Notes under the pieces: generated by a model
What the model was told of the DNA's origin: nothing
What the model saw: the letters and a program-made list of their open reading frames with translations, nothing else
Database searches by the model: none
Made by a program: the position numbers and the translations under genes
In this document: positions 9,741 to 20,097 of the stretch, piece after piece
How positions within the stretch are numbered: position 1 is the stretch's first letter
How the letters are laid out: each line of letters begins with the position of its first letter
Source of the DNA: Paulinella micropora
Taxonomy: Eukaryota > Cercozoa > Imbricatea > Euglyphida > Paulinellidae
Reading direction: 5' to 3'
Assembly: GCA_019918135.1 (NCBI GenBank)
Contig: WBZZ01002414.1
Span: forward strand, 140,640-204,639
DNA: 64,000 bases

Positions 9741-11885
9741 TTCTCTGTTTTTTTTCTTCTGAAAGCCACACGCTTGGCTATCTGAAGTCTGTTCTTTCTG
9801 GCTGACGGGGGGGGGGGGGGCCAGGACGAGAATGGTGTCGAAATTGTACGAGGGCCTGTCCCCGAGCCCCTCTCCCTCTCTCAACTCCCTCCCCCCCGGG
9901 GGCGGACCGTCGTGCTTACCAGCCAAGTACCTTTCACAAAAAGCCCTTCCACCCCCTAAGTAACAGAACGGCGGTGTGGGGGGGGGGGGGAGAGAGAGAG
10001 TAGGGAGGGAGGAGAAAAAGTGGAGGAGAGTTGATTTGACTGGCTAGAGGGATAACCTAAAAAGCATTAAAACCACTAACGCGAACAAGATAAAACCTTT
10101 TTTTCCTGCTAGCAGTGCAATATTTTGGCAGCTGGTCGCACGAAAATGGAGCTGGCGACGCTTTCGCGCCCCTTCTCTCCCTCCTCCACTACCCAGAGGC
10201 GATGACTGTGTTTAGGTACATACAAGAGCACCTTTTATTAAATAGTTTCTGCAGCGGCTACTTGCTAGCTAACGTCAAGAACCTTTAAAAAAAAGCTTAT
10301 ATATATATGGAATAGCTCTGTACAACATTAGAACGGAAATTGTGCGTGGCACGATGTCTTTAGAAATCCATAGCACACAAAACACCGTGCAGCAGGTAGT
10401 TGGTCTTGTTGATTTGCTCGGCCGCTCTGGAATTGGAAGCTCCGCCAGTCCACATAAACAGGGACGGCAAATTCTGGAAAAGCCCCGTTGTTTGGGGTAG
10501 CCAAAGCTTGTCGATCATTACACTTTGTAAGCTACTGCAAGCTACTTCAAAAGTTATATGTATAAAAAAAGATAATTGCTTCCAAGCAAACTTGTCACTG
10601 ATTTTTTTGAAAAGTCAGATCATTCGAGCCAGAGTCAGTTTTTATAAGATAGAACTTTTTTAATACATAAAACTTTTTAATCATAGTATTAATAAGATAG
10701 AAATGAAGTTTTTATAAGATAGAAATTTTTTTATATAAATGGATACAAAGTTTCACTGGCACAGTGTTAACTTGAATGTCGCCGATTATACTCTCTGGTA
10801 CCTCGCTTACTACGTGACTCTTCCCACTCATCTCTACGAGTGGCAAGTACCATCTTCTCTATTAAACAGTGTTTGCGTTAAAAAAACTAAATATAAAAGT
10901 TTATATAAAAGCCTATCGTTCCCCCGATTTCTTGAACTTTATTTATATGGCATATTATTAGTACCGGTACATATGACTATGTAGACATTGGAATGTTTCG
11001 AATTCTCACTCTCGTCTTCCCAGACTGGTTCCAGTAACTTGGACCACTAGCCTTCAATATATTAATGTAGGTTTTGTTTTACTTTTCTGTTTGTTTGAGT
11101 TGAACAACTTTGATAATCAATGGACACTGTAACACTCAAGTTGCCTTTCGTAGTGTCGCAAGTAGGCCTAGGATGAAAGGAAGTACCAGGTAGACTCAAA
11201 AATCGGTTTACGAGGTATATACTACTTGCTTTTTGTGGCAAATTCAGAGGCGAACATTTTTTTCTCTCAATCTCTGTTTTTGCAGTAAGAATTAGAAAGA
11301 GAGAATATTAATACTACACAGAAGGAGGAGGGAGAAGGACGAGGGGAAGGAAAGGGACTATTAGCCTGCAGCTCATTTCCGACACAGATTGCAAGTCCGG
11401 TATGATCGTTCGCTCGGACAGCAAACAAGCATAAAAATATACTTGCCCTTGTTGAGTGCTGTTCGGTCGCTTTTCCCTTTGCAGTGACGCTGAGTCAGAT
11501 TGTCGGCCATGTCTATGAGGTCTAGTCCAATTTGTCGTACAAAGGCTTGCCGCCTGAGTCTACCAAGTCCCCAATGGGGTCCCCTTCGGGCCACGTCGAG
11601 TAGGCGCTCTCCTGCGACTGCTGCTGGCGCGTCTGTTGTGCAACCTAACCAACCACGGGGAAACAATTTTTTTTGCGCCTTGCTTGGTGCTGAAGCTTGC
11701 TCTAGCATACAAGCGGGGGTGAGTCAACACAACACAAGAGTATGACATGGGGGGCAAGGGGGGGCGGGGGGGGGGGGGGGGGGAGGGGGAAGGGTTTGGA
11801 AAGCGACAGGGGGAGACGATGATGCAGGCGGCCTTAGAAAGTGCTTTGTGCATGCTCAGTGCGTTGCCGTATTCCATATTTTTGC
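9741..11885. other. long gene-poor stretch
   Basis: G-runs and GA tracts at 9805-10015 and 11760-11805, and AT-rich DNA with a repeated GTTTTTATAAGATAGAA at about 10,638 and 10,709. An 81-codon AT-rich frame at 10,739-10,984 has no supporting features. Confidence 0.5.
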
Positions 11886-12092
11886 ATCAAATAAATAAAC
11901 AAACAAACAAACAAACAAATAAATAAATAAATAAATAATATATAAATAAATAATAAATAAATAAATGAATGAATAAATAAATAAATAAATGAATGAATAA
12001 ATAAATAAATAAATAAAGAGAAAGAAGGAAGGAAGGAAGGAATATCAAATAAATAAATAAATAAATAAATAAAATAAATAAAATAAATAAAA

Positions 12093-12151
<59 letters not shown>

Positions 12152-12172
12152 AGAAAGAAAGAAAGAAAGAAC
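11886..12172. repeat. (AAAT)n microsatellite
   Basis: Almost uninterrupted AAAT/AATA repeat with AAAG and GAAT variants; marks the left border of the retroelement nest. Confidence 0.95.
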
Positions 12173-12361
12173 AACTCAAAGTATGTGCAGCTGGATGTGG
12201 ACCAGGTTCTTGTAGGCGTCGGACTCGATGGGCTTTGATAACCTGTTGCCCTTGCCGCCCCACGTCTTGATAATCGCCTCTACTGATGCGAATGGGTGAC
12301 TCTCTCCCTTAAAGGCGTACCCCTTCCCTTCACTAACAAGCCCAGATTACGGGGGAATCAT

Positions 12362-12363
12362 AA

Positions 12364-12397
<34 letters not shown>

Positions 12398-12506
12398 GCT
12401 GCTGTTGCTGCTGCTGCTGTTTTTGTTTTTGTTTTTGTTGTTGTTGTTTTTGTTGTTGTTGGTGATGATGATGGTGATGATGATAATAGTAATAATAATA
12501 ATAATA
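12362..12506. repeat. (GTT)n/(GAT)n/(AAT)n compound microsatellite
   Basis: GTT repeat passing into GAT and then AATAAT directly before SINE copy A; it is the 3' tail side of that copy. Confidence 0.9.
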
Positions 12507-12615
12507 GTGCTTATCTGTCAATGGCTGATGCATTTCTGCACATGCGCCTCCATCGTCTCACCCGTGAGGGGAGTACGAAGAATTGACGATAAGCTCTAAT
12601 GACACCCCCGCAAGG

Positions 12616-12616
<1 letters not shown>
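12507..12616 (-). mobile_element. SINE copy A (5'-truncated)
   Basis: Carries only the 3' body of the SINE family defined by copy B. Read on the minus strand it ends with ATGGAGGCGCATG, the TGCA-GAAA-TGCA hairpin and an (ATT)n tail. The 5' side stops at CCTTGCGGGGGTG, where an (AAT)n array begins; the tRNA head is missing. Confidence 0.85.
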
Positions 12617-12672
<56 letters not shown>

Positions 12673-12677
12673 TAATA

Positions 12678-12945
12678 GTGCTTCTCTGTCAATGGCTGAT
12701 GCATTTCTGCACATGCGCCTCCATCGTCTCACCCGTGAGGGGAGTACGAAGAATTGACGATAAGCTCTAATGACACCCCCGCAAGGGCAGTTCCAACACT
12801 TCCAGACGGGCCGGTATGTTCAATGAAAATACTGGTCCAGAAATAGACCGGTATGTTCAATGAAAATACTGGTGGCACCGACGGGAATCGAACTGGCGAC
12901 AGGGCCCAGATGGTAGAACTTGACCACTGGGCTATCACGGTGTCC
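12678..12945 (-). mobile_element. tRNA-derived SINE copy B (most complete)
   Basis: About 268 bp on the minus strand. The head (12,872-12,945) is tRNA-like: A box TAGCCCAGTGGTCAAG, B box AGTTCGATTCCC, and a 5'/3' acceptor-like pairing (CACCG with CGGTG). The T-stem no longer pairs well, so it is not a tRNA gene. The body contains two direct copies of a 26-base segment (GGTATGTTCAATGAAAATAC core, at 12,812 and 12,850). It ends in the same motif and hairpin as the LINE and an (ATT)n tail at 12,617-12,677. RNA polymerase III would transcribe from the internal boxes; reverse transcription would rely on the LINE. Confidence 0.88.
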
Positions 12946-12952
12946 AATAATG

Positions 12953-13000
<48 letters not shown>

Positions 13001-13237
13001 GTGCCTCTCTGTCAATGGCTGATGCATTTCTGCACATGCGCCTCCATCGTCTCACCCGTGAGGGGAGTACGAAGAATTGACGATAAGCTCTAATGACACC
13101 CCCGCAAGGGCAGTTCCAACACTTCCAGACGGGCCGGTATGTTCAATGAAAATACTGGTCCAGAAATAGACCGGTATGTTCAATGAAAATACTGGTGGCA
13201 CCGACGGGAATCGAACTGGCGACAGGGCTCAGATGGT
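13001..13237 (-). mobile_element. SINE copy C (truncated in the tRNA head)
   Basis: Same body and B box as copy B, but the sequence breaks off within the A-box side of the head at AGATGGT, where (AAT)n follows. Almost identical to copy B, so recently inserted. Confidence 0.87.
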
Positions 13238-13238
13238 A

Positions 13239-13269
<31 letters not shown>

Positions 13270-13483
13270 GGCTTCCTCAGACTATAGCATCAGATCCAGA
13301 TCCTGGACATGTGCCTCCATTGGGTCACCGGGGTCAGCCGATCCCAACGCATTGTCAGAACACCAAACAGACATAGCAGCAACAGCAATAGCAGGGGCAG
13401 ATGGGGGCTGTGAAGTGCATGAAGAGCTAGATGCGAGGGTGTTAGCTGAAGAGAAGAACTCGGAGACACTACGCTGTGCTCCC
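13270..13483 (-). mobile_element. LINE 3' fragment
   Basis: 214 bp nearly identical to the 3' end of the full LINE (14,974-15,187), covering the last C-terminal codons and the 3' terminal hairpin. Flanked by (AAT)n on both sides; a typical 5'-truncated insertion. Confidence 0.92.

Positions 13484-13565
<82 letters not shown>
13484..13565. repeat. (AAT)n microsatellite
   Basis: Uninterrupted AAT repeat between two LINE tails; it is the 3' tail of the element at 13,566. Confidence 0.95.
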
Positions 13566-13613
13566 GGCTTCCTCAGACTATAGCATCAGATCCAGATCCT
13601 GGACATGTGCCTC

Positions 13614-13617
<4 letters not shown>
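13566..13617 (-). mobile_element. very short LINE 3' end
   Basis: Only the last about 50 bp of the LINE, containing the TCCAG-ATC-CTGGA hairpin and the GCCTCCAT motif (plus-strand reading), between two (AAT)n arrays. It shows the minimum piece that was still inserted. Confidence 0.88.
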
Positions 13618-13688
<71 letters not shown>

Positions 13689-13696
13689 TATATATT
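13618..13696. repeat. (AAT)n then (AT)n microsatellite
   Basis: Tail of the 600-bp element at 13,697-14,296. Confidence 0.93.
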
Positions 13697-14296
13697 GATC
13701 TGTCATGGCTGAGCCCGAGGGCCATGCGCCTCCATCCCTCGACCCAACAGGGACTACAGTGAGTATGTTGGGGAGGGAAGAATGACTCTAACCATCCTGC
13801 ATAGAAGGCCCCAAGAGGAAGTCCCTACTACCCGCACAGTGTCGGGTACCTTGCAGGAAATCAACTACAAATGATTGATCTTCCCCGCGTGAGAGCTCCA
13901 CGAGACTGGGTAGGTCCCGCATGGAGGTACTCACAGGGGTAGCAGACATTTCATGCGGTCTGCCAGCGCATGAGGACGTTTTGTGGTAAGTGTCTGGGAC
14001 GCCTCGAAACCCGTCACCACCCCTAGATCTCGGAATGTAAATACCCCTTTGATCCCACGTGGTGTATGTCTTATAAAAAACAACACAACGACATGGCCTC
14101 GGAACCAACGCAACAACATAGCCTCGGAACCCACATCGACATACTATAATAGCCTCGGAACCCACACAACAACAAAGCCTCGGAACCAACACAACAAAAT
14201 AGCCTCGGAGCCAACACAACGACATAGCCTCGAAACCAGTGGGAAGAGGCCCAACCACCTCCTCTTCCCGTGGGGTGCCATACTGTGCACCCCTCC
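13697..14296 (-). mobile_element. 600-bp non-autonomous LINE-like element
   Basis: On the minus strand the 5' end (14,296 to about 14,240) matches the 5' end of the full LINE (21,083 to about 21,026) with only a few mismatches, including a GGGAAGAGG/CCTCTTCCC hairpin. The 3' end carries GATGGAGGCGCATG followed by a GGCC-CTCG-GGCT hairpin and an (ATT)n tail. The inside has no RT or endonuclease and holds a minisatellite of about 20-27 bp units with ACATAGCCTCGGAACC cores (14,088-14,237). This looks like a short element mobilised in trans by the LINE while keeping both of its ends. Confidence 0.7.
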
Positions 14297-14383
14297 ATAA
14301 TAATAATAATAATAGTAATAATAGTAATAATAGTAATAGTAATAGTAATAGTAATAGCAATAATGATAATAATAGTAATAATA
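14297..14383. repeat. (AAT)n/(AGT)n microsatellite
   Basis: Imperfect AAT/AGT repeat, the tail side of SINE copy D. Confidence 0.9.
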
Positions 14384-14623
14384 GTGCTTCTCAGTCAATG
14401 GCGAATGCATTTCTGCACATTTGCCTCCATCATCTCACCCGCAAGGGAAGTGCGAAGATTTGACGATAGGCTCTACTGACACCCCCACAAGGCAGCTCCA
14501 AGCCTTCCAGACAGACCACTACTTTCAAAGAAAATATCCTTTGAAAATACTAGTACCGACGGGAATCGAACTGGCGACAGGTCCCAGATGGTAGACCTTA
14601 ACCATTGGGCTATCGCGGTGCCA

Positions 14624-14624
<1 letters not shown>
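14384..14624 (-). mobile_element. tRNA-derived SINE copy D (diverged)
   Basis: Full-length, diverged member of the SINE family. The head reads GGCACCGCGATAGCCCAATGG on the minus strand, so acceptor-like GGCACCG and A box are intact; the B box AGTTCGATTCCC is present. The body lacks the second internal repeat of copy B. The 3' end keeps ATGGAGGC and the TGCA-GAAA-TGCA hairpin. Its divergence shows the family has more than one age class. Confidence 0.87.
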
Positions 14625-14683
<59 letters not shown>

Positions 14684-14691
14684 TAACAATA

Positions 14692-14772
<81 letters not shown>
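14625..14772. repeat. (AAT)n microsatellite
   Basis: Long AAT array with a few GAT/ACA interruptions, between SINE copy D and the next element. Confidence 0.95.
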
Positions 14773-14945
14773 GTGTATCTCCTGCCAATTGCTGAGCCAA
14801 AAGGCCATGTGCATCCAGTCCTCCATTCCATAAGGAAAGTCTCCACACCAATCGGTGGAATAAAGGAAGTGACGGCATAGAACATTACTCTAGGAGCTTT
14901 ATACCAATCAGCCCATGGAAAGGACCGATGGCCTATGTACTCCCT
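14773..14945 (-). mobile_element. 5'-truncated element of a third LINE/SINE-like family
   Basis: 173 bp between (AAT)n arrays. The minus-strand 3' end reads CTGGATGCACATG, then a GGCC-TTTT-GGCT hairpin, then about 20 bases and (ATT)n, the same layout as the LINE and SINE ends but with different stem bases. No coding capacity. Confidence 0.7.
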
Positions 14946-14973
14946 AATAATAATAATAATAATAATAACAATA
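14946..14973. repeat. (AAT)n tail of the full-length LINE
   Basis: AAT repeat directly adjoining the LINE 3' end. Confidence 0.92.
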
Positions 14974-14985
14974 GGCTTCCTCAGA

Positions 14986-17900
14986 CTATAGCATCAGATC
15001 CAGATCCTGGACATGTGCCTCCATTGGGTCACCGGGGTCAGCCGATCCCAACGCATTGTCAGAACACCAAACAGACATAGCAGCAACAGCAACAGCAGGG
15101 GCAGATGGGGGCTGTGAAGTGCATGAAGAGCTAGATGCGAGGGTGTTAGCTGAAGAGAAGAACTCCGAGACACTACGCTGCGCTCCCGAACCCCTCTCTC
15201 TAGCCAGGACGTCCACTCTGCGCGGACGGCCGCGCCGCGCAACATCAACGTCACTTGGGGGAGAGGGTGGGACAGAAGCTGATGGAACCTCAGTGAGGTC
15301 AATCACCTCCTCGCCCCCATCCTCCACCCCAAGCTCCTCCCTTTTACCCTCCCTAGCAGACCAACACTCAGACACATATGATCCAAACAACACATCCAAC
15401 TTTGGAGGGGGACGCAACGCTGTAACCCCTAACAACGCAGCAAGCCTAAAGTTACTGCGGAAGCGCGACTTCCCCTGAAAAAACTTACAAAACAATCGTG
15501 ATTGATCCACAGGCGACATATCATCCCAACCCTGCCGCACAGAGCCCTCCCGCTCCCGCCCAAGCAACACATCCTCCACCACAACCTCACCGCCTACGAC
15601 CTCACCACCCTCCTCACTCCCTCCATCCCCCTCAGCAGCCCCCACAGCCATGCCACCGAGCCTCTGCATACTCAGCAACAGCTGCTTACGTCTCCCCTCA
15701 TGCATGGGGCAATCCCATAAGAAGTGCGCAAGGGACTCATTGACATCATCATGACAACAGAAGCAGCGAGGGGACATGCCACTGACCAACTTGCTGCGGT
15801 ACAACCGAAGGCGGTTGTTGCAGCTGAGCAACCTTCTCCGAAGCAGATTATAATGCGCATCATCAAGGGCTGCCCATCTTGGGAACTCCTTAGTTCCAAA
15901 GACTTGTCTTAGGATGACTCGCAGGCCATCAGTAAGATCGCTGCCTGCCTCTCGCTTGTCCCACATCAGTTGCTGCACCATCTTGACGTCCTGCCGAAGG
16001 GCCCACTTGTCCACAGTCGAGCCCCAACCCTCGAGGTCCTTCTCTGAGCTATTTAGAAGCTCCTGAAGCCCTTGTTGTAGATCCATTGAGTCCCTGATAG
16101 CGCCTTCGGCCTCCGCAGTCCAGTCGGATTTGACTTGAGATGCGATGACAGGAAATCGCTTCTCCGGTAGAACACGCAGCCGTCCATAGAACTTCAGTTG
16201 CGCCGCCCGCCGCAAACGCTCCGCACTCAAAGAGCGCGCCAGAAAGAGTGTAATCCACTTGCTTGTCTTAGGGCTGATGCCGAGAATCATCCTCATGGGG
16301 CGCAGCATTGCTGCCTCCAGCTTGGTGAGCTGCGATACGGGGGCACGCCAGACATCGAAGGCGTACTTCAGCTTGGCCCCCACAAGTTGATTCCAGCACA
16401 TGAGACGATACCTAGCTTGTATCTCACCTGCACACCACAAAGAGTACCAACCTGCGGTGGCGACTTCAGTGACACGCGTAGCCCGCAGGGCCTGCTCCTT
16501 CCACTTCAGGTCGTCGGTGATAACCACTCCCAGGTACTTGTACTGACTGGTGACACAAAGCTTCTGGCCGCGAAACCACACCACGGGCTCACCTCGCTCC
16601 CTGATACTTGGTCGTTTCGCCTTGCTCGACGTGTAAATGGGCATGATTTCCGTCTTGCCGGGCTTCAAGTTGACTTCCAGCCGGTAATCTTCCGCGAACT
16701 TGGCCACAACATTGACCATCTTCTGGAGCTCGGTGCGACTGTGAGCGATGAGGGCCACGTCGTCCGCGTATAGAAGTGCCTTGATGTCGTTCAGCCGCTT
16801 CACATCCGTGATCTTGAGGGCACTCGCCAGCCGATCACACAGCTCATCCATAAAGACGTTGAAGAGTGTGGGAGAGAGAGGGGACCCCTGTTGGACGCCT
16901 ACACCCTCCAGTACTTCGGGGGTGAGTGCTCCATCAACTAGCACTTGCGACGAAGTCTGCTCGTAGCACCTGCGTAGCGTGCGCCAGAACTTGCCCCTTA
17001 CACCCAGCTTCCAGAGCCTCTCAAATAGACCATCTCTCCAAACAGACGGGAAAGCCTTGCGTAGATCGACGAACAGGACATACGACTCCCGCTTCTGCTG
17101 CTGACGCCCCTTCAACCTCTGCCAAAGGGTAAAGACCTGATCCGTAGTGCGACGCCCCGGGCGGAAGCCTCCCTGCTCTGGACGTAGCTTATCCGGGCCA
17201 TCCACGAAGAGCGTTAGACGAGTAGCTAATAAGGACAGATACAGCTTACCAAGGCAACTAATAATCGAGATATCCCTCCAGTTGTCAGGATCCGTAGGAT
17301 CCCCACCCTTGGGGATATTGACGATGATTCCCTTGCCCCAAGCTTTTGGAGTCCTCTCGGCTTCTCGAATCCAGTTGAAGTACTGCGTTAAGTAGCCATT
17401 GATGTAGGCGCCGCCATACTTGAGCATCTCGTTCTTCACTTTGTCCTCGCCACAAGCTTTGTGGTTATTCAGGGCACGTTGCCTTGCAAGGACCTCCTCT
17501 TGCGTGAACGGCTTGTCCAGCTCTTCGCAAGTGTCTTCACCTACTTCGTGCTCCTTCATAGCCCGGGCCACCTCATCTCTGAAGCGATCGTTCCAGTGGA
17601 ACTGCCGCTTAGCTTCGGCTTCCTCCCACTCCAGCGAGCCTGCTTCTGCACAGCACTCCACCACAACAGCCGCACTTGCCGGATTTTCCCGTGGCTTCAC
17701 CGAATTTCTCCGAAATTCCTCCCACCGAGCGACCTTTTCCGGCAGCGTACACGCCAGTGAGCCATCCTCCCTTTGCACCGGCGCGGAGACCTTCGTTCTG
17801 CGTGCCCCGCCAAGCCGCTTCGCGAGTAGCCAAAAGCGCTTTGAGGATTGTTCGCGTTGACATTTGACCGCTTCTTCCTGCACTTGCTTGAAGGAGGCGG

Positions 17901-20097
17901 ACTTCTTGGCCCGAGTTGCCTTCCGAATTTGCTTGCGGAGCCGTAGCCAATTCAGACGGGCTTCCGCATTCGATTCATCCCTCCTGTATGCTGCGTAGGC
18001 CTCCCGGCGCTGCTGAATGAGCTCCTTTAGCTCCCCGTCGAACCAATTGTTGGTGAAACGGGGTCGTATACATCTGGAGCCAAGGACCCGGTGCGCCGCC
18101 ATTCGGAAGGACTGCGCCACTCGCTCGGTGACGTCATCTACCACCCGTTGGCTGTCGGCACCACCCGATAGGTCAAGCTCAGGCAGCTGATGCACTCCAA
18201 GCTTCTGTAGGCAATGCTGGAATACGTCATCGAACTTGTCGCGTAGATAATCCAGCGCTTGCTTCGCAGCGTGATCATTACCCGAGACACCAGCACCAAT
18301 AAGCTTATCAACACGAAAGGACCTGTAAGGTTTCGCAGCCCGCTTTGGCCGGCGCTGGCCGCTCCACGTCAGTTCGGCCCATACTGCCTTGTGGTCCGTA
18401 TCAAGATCATCTTCGCATACTCCGAACTTTGCTCCAGATGCCAAGCCAGGCGACGCGCAGATGTAATCGAGGAGGTGCTTGCCTGTGCCCATGCCGCGCT
18501 GCTCACGCCGGGACCACCAGTAGGACCCTTCCACTGGGCACGAGAAGCCGCTCAGATTTCGCAGGCCCGTAGCGACGAGGACAGCCGCGAGTCTCTTGCC
18601 GTTCTCCGAACGTACCGGTGCTCCCTTATCATCGACCTCCCCGTGTTGACCGACGATGCCCTCCTCTTTTCGGCTGCATGCCGGCCCGAGCTTCGCGTTG
18701 GCATCCGCCACCGTGACCACAAGACCTTTGGCTCCAAAAAAAGCTATAGCTGCCTGCCAGGCCGCATACGCCTCTGACGACTCTTCTTCCTGCGTTTCCT
18801 GGGGAAAGTAGCCGTTGCCCACATAGATATCCTGAGCGCCGGTAACACCCGAGGCGATACGCAGCCACACTTGCTGCCGGTGGTCGACGGGGGCTGACAC
18901 CAGGTTGCAATACGGACCAAGGAAGTTAGCAACCGCGAATAGAACCCCACCCTTGCAGCGATTTTTCTCGCTGACCTCCGCAGGTTTTCCAAAAATCCGG
19001 AATCCATCCAGGCTGCATTTGGAAAGTTGCTTCTTGCCCATGCGGTGCTCCTGAGCCCCGATGACTAGCCAGCCCTCGTGCTTGTAGAATGATGCCCATT
19101 CCGCCGTGCCTACGTTGTCGTATCCCGTTTTACCCTGCCAGTTGTGACTCGCGACGAGTAGCTTGAAGCCGGTATCGAACTGCTTGGAGCGGTGCTTCTT
19201 GGCTCGTTTCCGGACCCGACGGCCGCGCTTGGCTTCCGCCCTCGTGCTGCCCCCCTCTGCAGGTGCTTGCGCAGGTTGGTCCCCCACTGCACTGGCCGCC
19301 GAATGCAGGGGCACCACATGCATATCAGCACACTCAGACACGCACTTAGGTGCATCGGCAGCCAATTCCGAAGACACCACCTGCACATCATGGACACATT
19401 CTTCATGCAGAGGCAAGACGCGATATCCCGTCGCAGCTTCCTCCTTCCGGACCGCCGCTTCCCCACGCAGATGGATGCGAATAAGCCTTCGGACACGTTC
19501 CCTGTCCCTGAACCTGCGCCCAAGGGCCACATTGACCCCTCTGCCGAAGAATTTGAGATGTTTGAGTTGCTGCAACGCCGTCTGCCTGCTGTCATCGTCC
19601 TCGTAGACCAGCTCCAGGTGACGAGACATTCGCTGGCCTTGCCACTCCATTACCGGGACCACCAGACCAAGACCGCTCATTTTGGAGGCGATCTCCTGTA
19701 GATTGGCGCGTTCTGAGAGCCCCCAGACAATCAGATTACGCCCGTCCTTGTCGTACCGATCTACCCGCCGGTACCGTCGAGGCGGCGGTGCCATCTGCCA
19801 TATAGCGCCGCTCGCCTTATGTTGAAGCGCCGACCCGTGTGCCAGGTTTGGGGAGGAAGGATGAGGCGCAGCTAAGATAGCCTCTCCACGTGGTTCAGGA
19901 ATTCCGTCATATACGCGAGCCCTCATCCTCCCATCCTGGGACATCGGGCCAGAGCCCGTCGAAGAGGCATTCCCACGGGGATTGTCCAGGTCTTCGGCGA
20001 TTCTACCTTGTCCCATAAGGGCCACAGTGGTAGCTCCGTGCTTCGCGTATTTGTAATCCATTGAGAGTAGTAGACGGCCAATGACGCTGGCCATCAC
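14986..20097 (-). CDS. LINE polyprotein: endonuclease and reverse transcriptase
   Basis: 1703 aa in a single intact frame. Residues about 105-215 form an RNA-binding-like N-terminal region (DGRNLIVWGLSE). An apurinic-type endonuclease spans about 310-580, with SHNWQ, GAQEHRM, VTVADANA, LLDYICAS and a terminal TDHKAVWAEL. Reverse transcriptase spans about 880-1200 with NHKACGEDKVKNEML, EQGGFRPGRRTTDQ, FVDLRKAFPSV, QQGSPLSPTLFN and the catalytic YADDVAL near residue 1110. A CCHC-like finger (CFCC then H and C, near residue 1430) precedes an acidic C-terminus. It nicks target DNA and primes reverse transcription at the nick. The frame starts with two adjacent Met codons at 20,097. Confidence 0.95.
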   Translation of the reverse strand: MMASVIGRLLLSMDYKYAKHGATTVALMGQGRIAEDLDNPRGNASSTGSGPMSQDGRMRARVYDGIPEPRGEAILAAPHPSSPNLAHGSALQHKASGAIWQMAPPPRRYRRVDRYDKDGRNLIVWGLSERANLQEIASKMSGLGLVVPVMEWQGQRMSRHLELVYEDDDSRQTALQQLKHLKFFGRGVNVALGRRFRDRERVRRLIRIHLRGEAAVRKEEAATGYRVLPLHEECVHDVQVVSSELAADAPKCVSECADMHVVPLHSAASAVGDQPAQAPAEGGSTRAEAKRGRRVRKRAKKHRSKQFDTGFKLLVASHNWQGKTGYDNVGTAEWASFYKHEGWLVIGAQEHRMGKKQLSKCSLDGFRIFGKPAEVSEKNRCKGGVLFAVANFLGPYCNLVSAPVDHRQQVWLRIASGVTGAQDIYVGNGYFPQETQEEESSEAYAAWQAAIAFFGAKGLVVTVADANAKLGPACSRKEEGIVGQHGEVDDKGAPVRSENGKRLAAVLVATGLRNLSGFSCPVEGSYWWSRREQRGMGTGKHLLDYICASPGLASGAKFGVCEDDLDTDHKAVWAELTWSGQRRPKRAAKPYRSFRVDKLIGAGVSGNDHAAKQALDYLRDKFDDVFQHCLQKLGVHQLPELDLSGGADSQRVVDDVTERVAQSFRMAAHRVLGSRCIRPRFTNNWFDGELKELIQQRREAYAAYRRDESNAEARLNWLRLRKQIRKATRAKKSASFKQVQEEAVKCQREQSSKRFWLLAKRLGGARRTKVSAPVQREDGSLACTLPEKVARWEEFRRNSVKPRENPASAAVVVECCAEAGSLEWEEAEAKRQFHWNDRFRDEVARAMKEHEVGEDTCEELDKPFTQEEVLARQRALNNHKACGEDKVKNEMLKYGGAYINGYLTQYFNWIREAERTPKAWGKGIIVNIPKGGDPTDPDNWRDISIISCLGKLYLSLLATRLTLFVDGPDKLRPEQGGFRPGRRTTDQVFTLWQRLKGRQQQKRESYVLFVDLRKAFPSVWRDGLFERLWKLGVRGKFWRTLRRCYEQTSSQVLVDGALTPEVLEGVGVQQGSPLSPTLFNVFMDELCDRLASALKITDVKRLNDIKALLYADDVALIAHSRTELQKMVNVVAKFAEDYRLEVNLKPGKTEIMPIYTSSKAKRPSIRERGEPVVWFRGQKLCVTSQYKYLGVVITDDLKWKEQALRATRVTEVATAGWYSLWCAGEIQARYRLMCWNQLVGAKLKYAFDVWRAPVSQLTKLEAAMLRPMRMILGISPKTSKWITLFLARSLSAERLRRAAQLKFYGRLRVLPEKRFPVIASQVKSDWTAEAEGAIRDSMDLQQGLQELLNSSEKDLEGWGSTVDKWALRQDVKMVQQLMWDKREAGSDLTDGLRVILRQVFGTKEFPRWAALDDAHYNLLRRRLLSCNNRLRLYRSKLVSGMSPRCFCCHDDVNESLAHFLWDCPMHEGRRKQLLLSMQRLGGMAVGAAEGDGGSEEGGEVVGGEVVVEDVLLGREREGSVRQGWDDMSPVDQSRLFCKFFQGKSRFRSNFRLAALLGVTALRPPPKLDVLFGSYVSECWSAREGKREELGVEDGGEEVIDLTEVPSASVPPSPPSDVDVARRGRPRRVDVLARERGSGAQRSVSEFFSSANTLASSSSCTSQPPSAPAVAVAAMSVWCSDNALGSADPGDPMEAHVQDLDLML

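Noticed and set aside
10739..10984. 81-codon AT-rich frame
   Set aside because: No domain and no clear coding features; likely chance in AT-rich DNA.
12872..12945. Functional tRNA gene
   Set aside because: A and B boxes are good, but the T-stem and anticodon arm do not pair properly, and the sequence is the head of a dispersed repeat.
11886..14885. Many frames encoding poly-Asn, poly-Ile, poly-Leu or poly-Tyr
   Set aside because: Direct translations of AAT, AAAT and GTT microsatellites.
14893..14908. GAGCTTTATACCAAT shared with 27,983-27,997
   Set aside because: A match of about 15 bases between unrelated elements with no extension on either side; probably chance.
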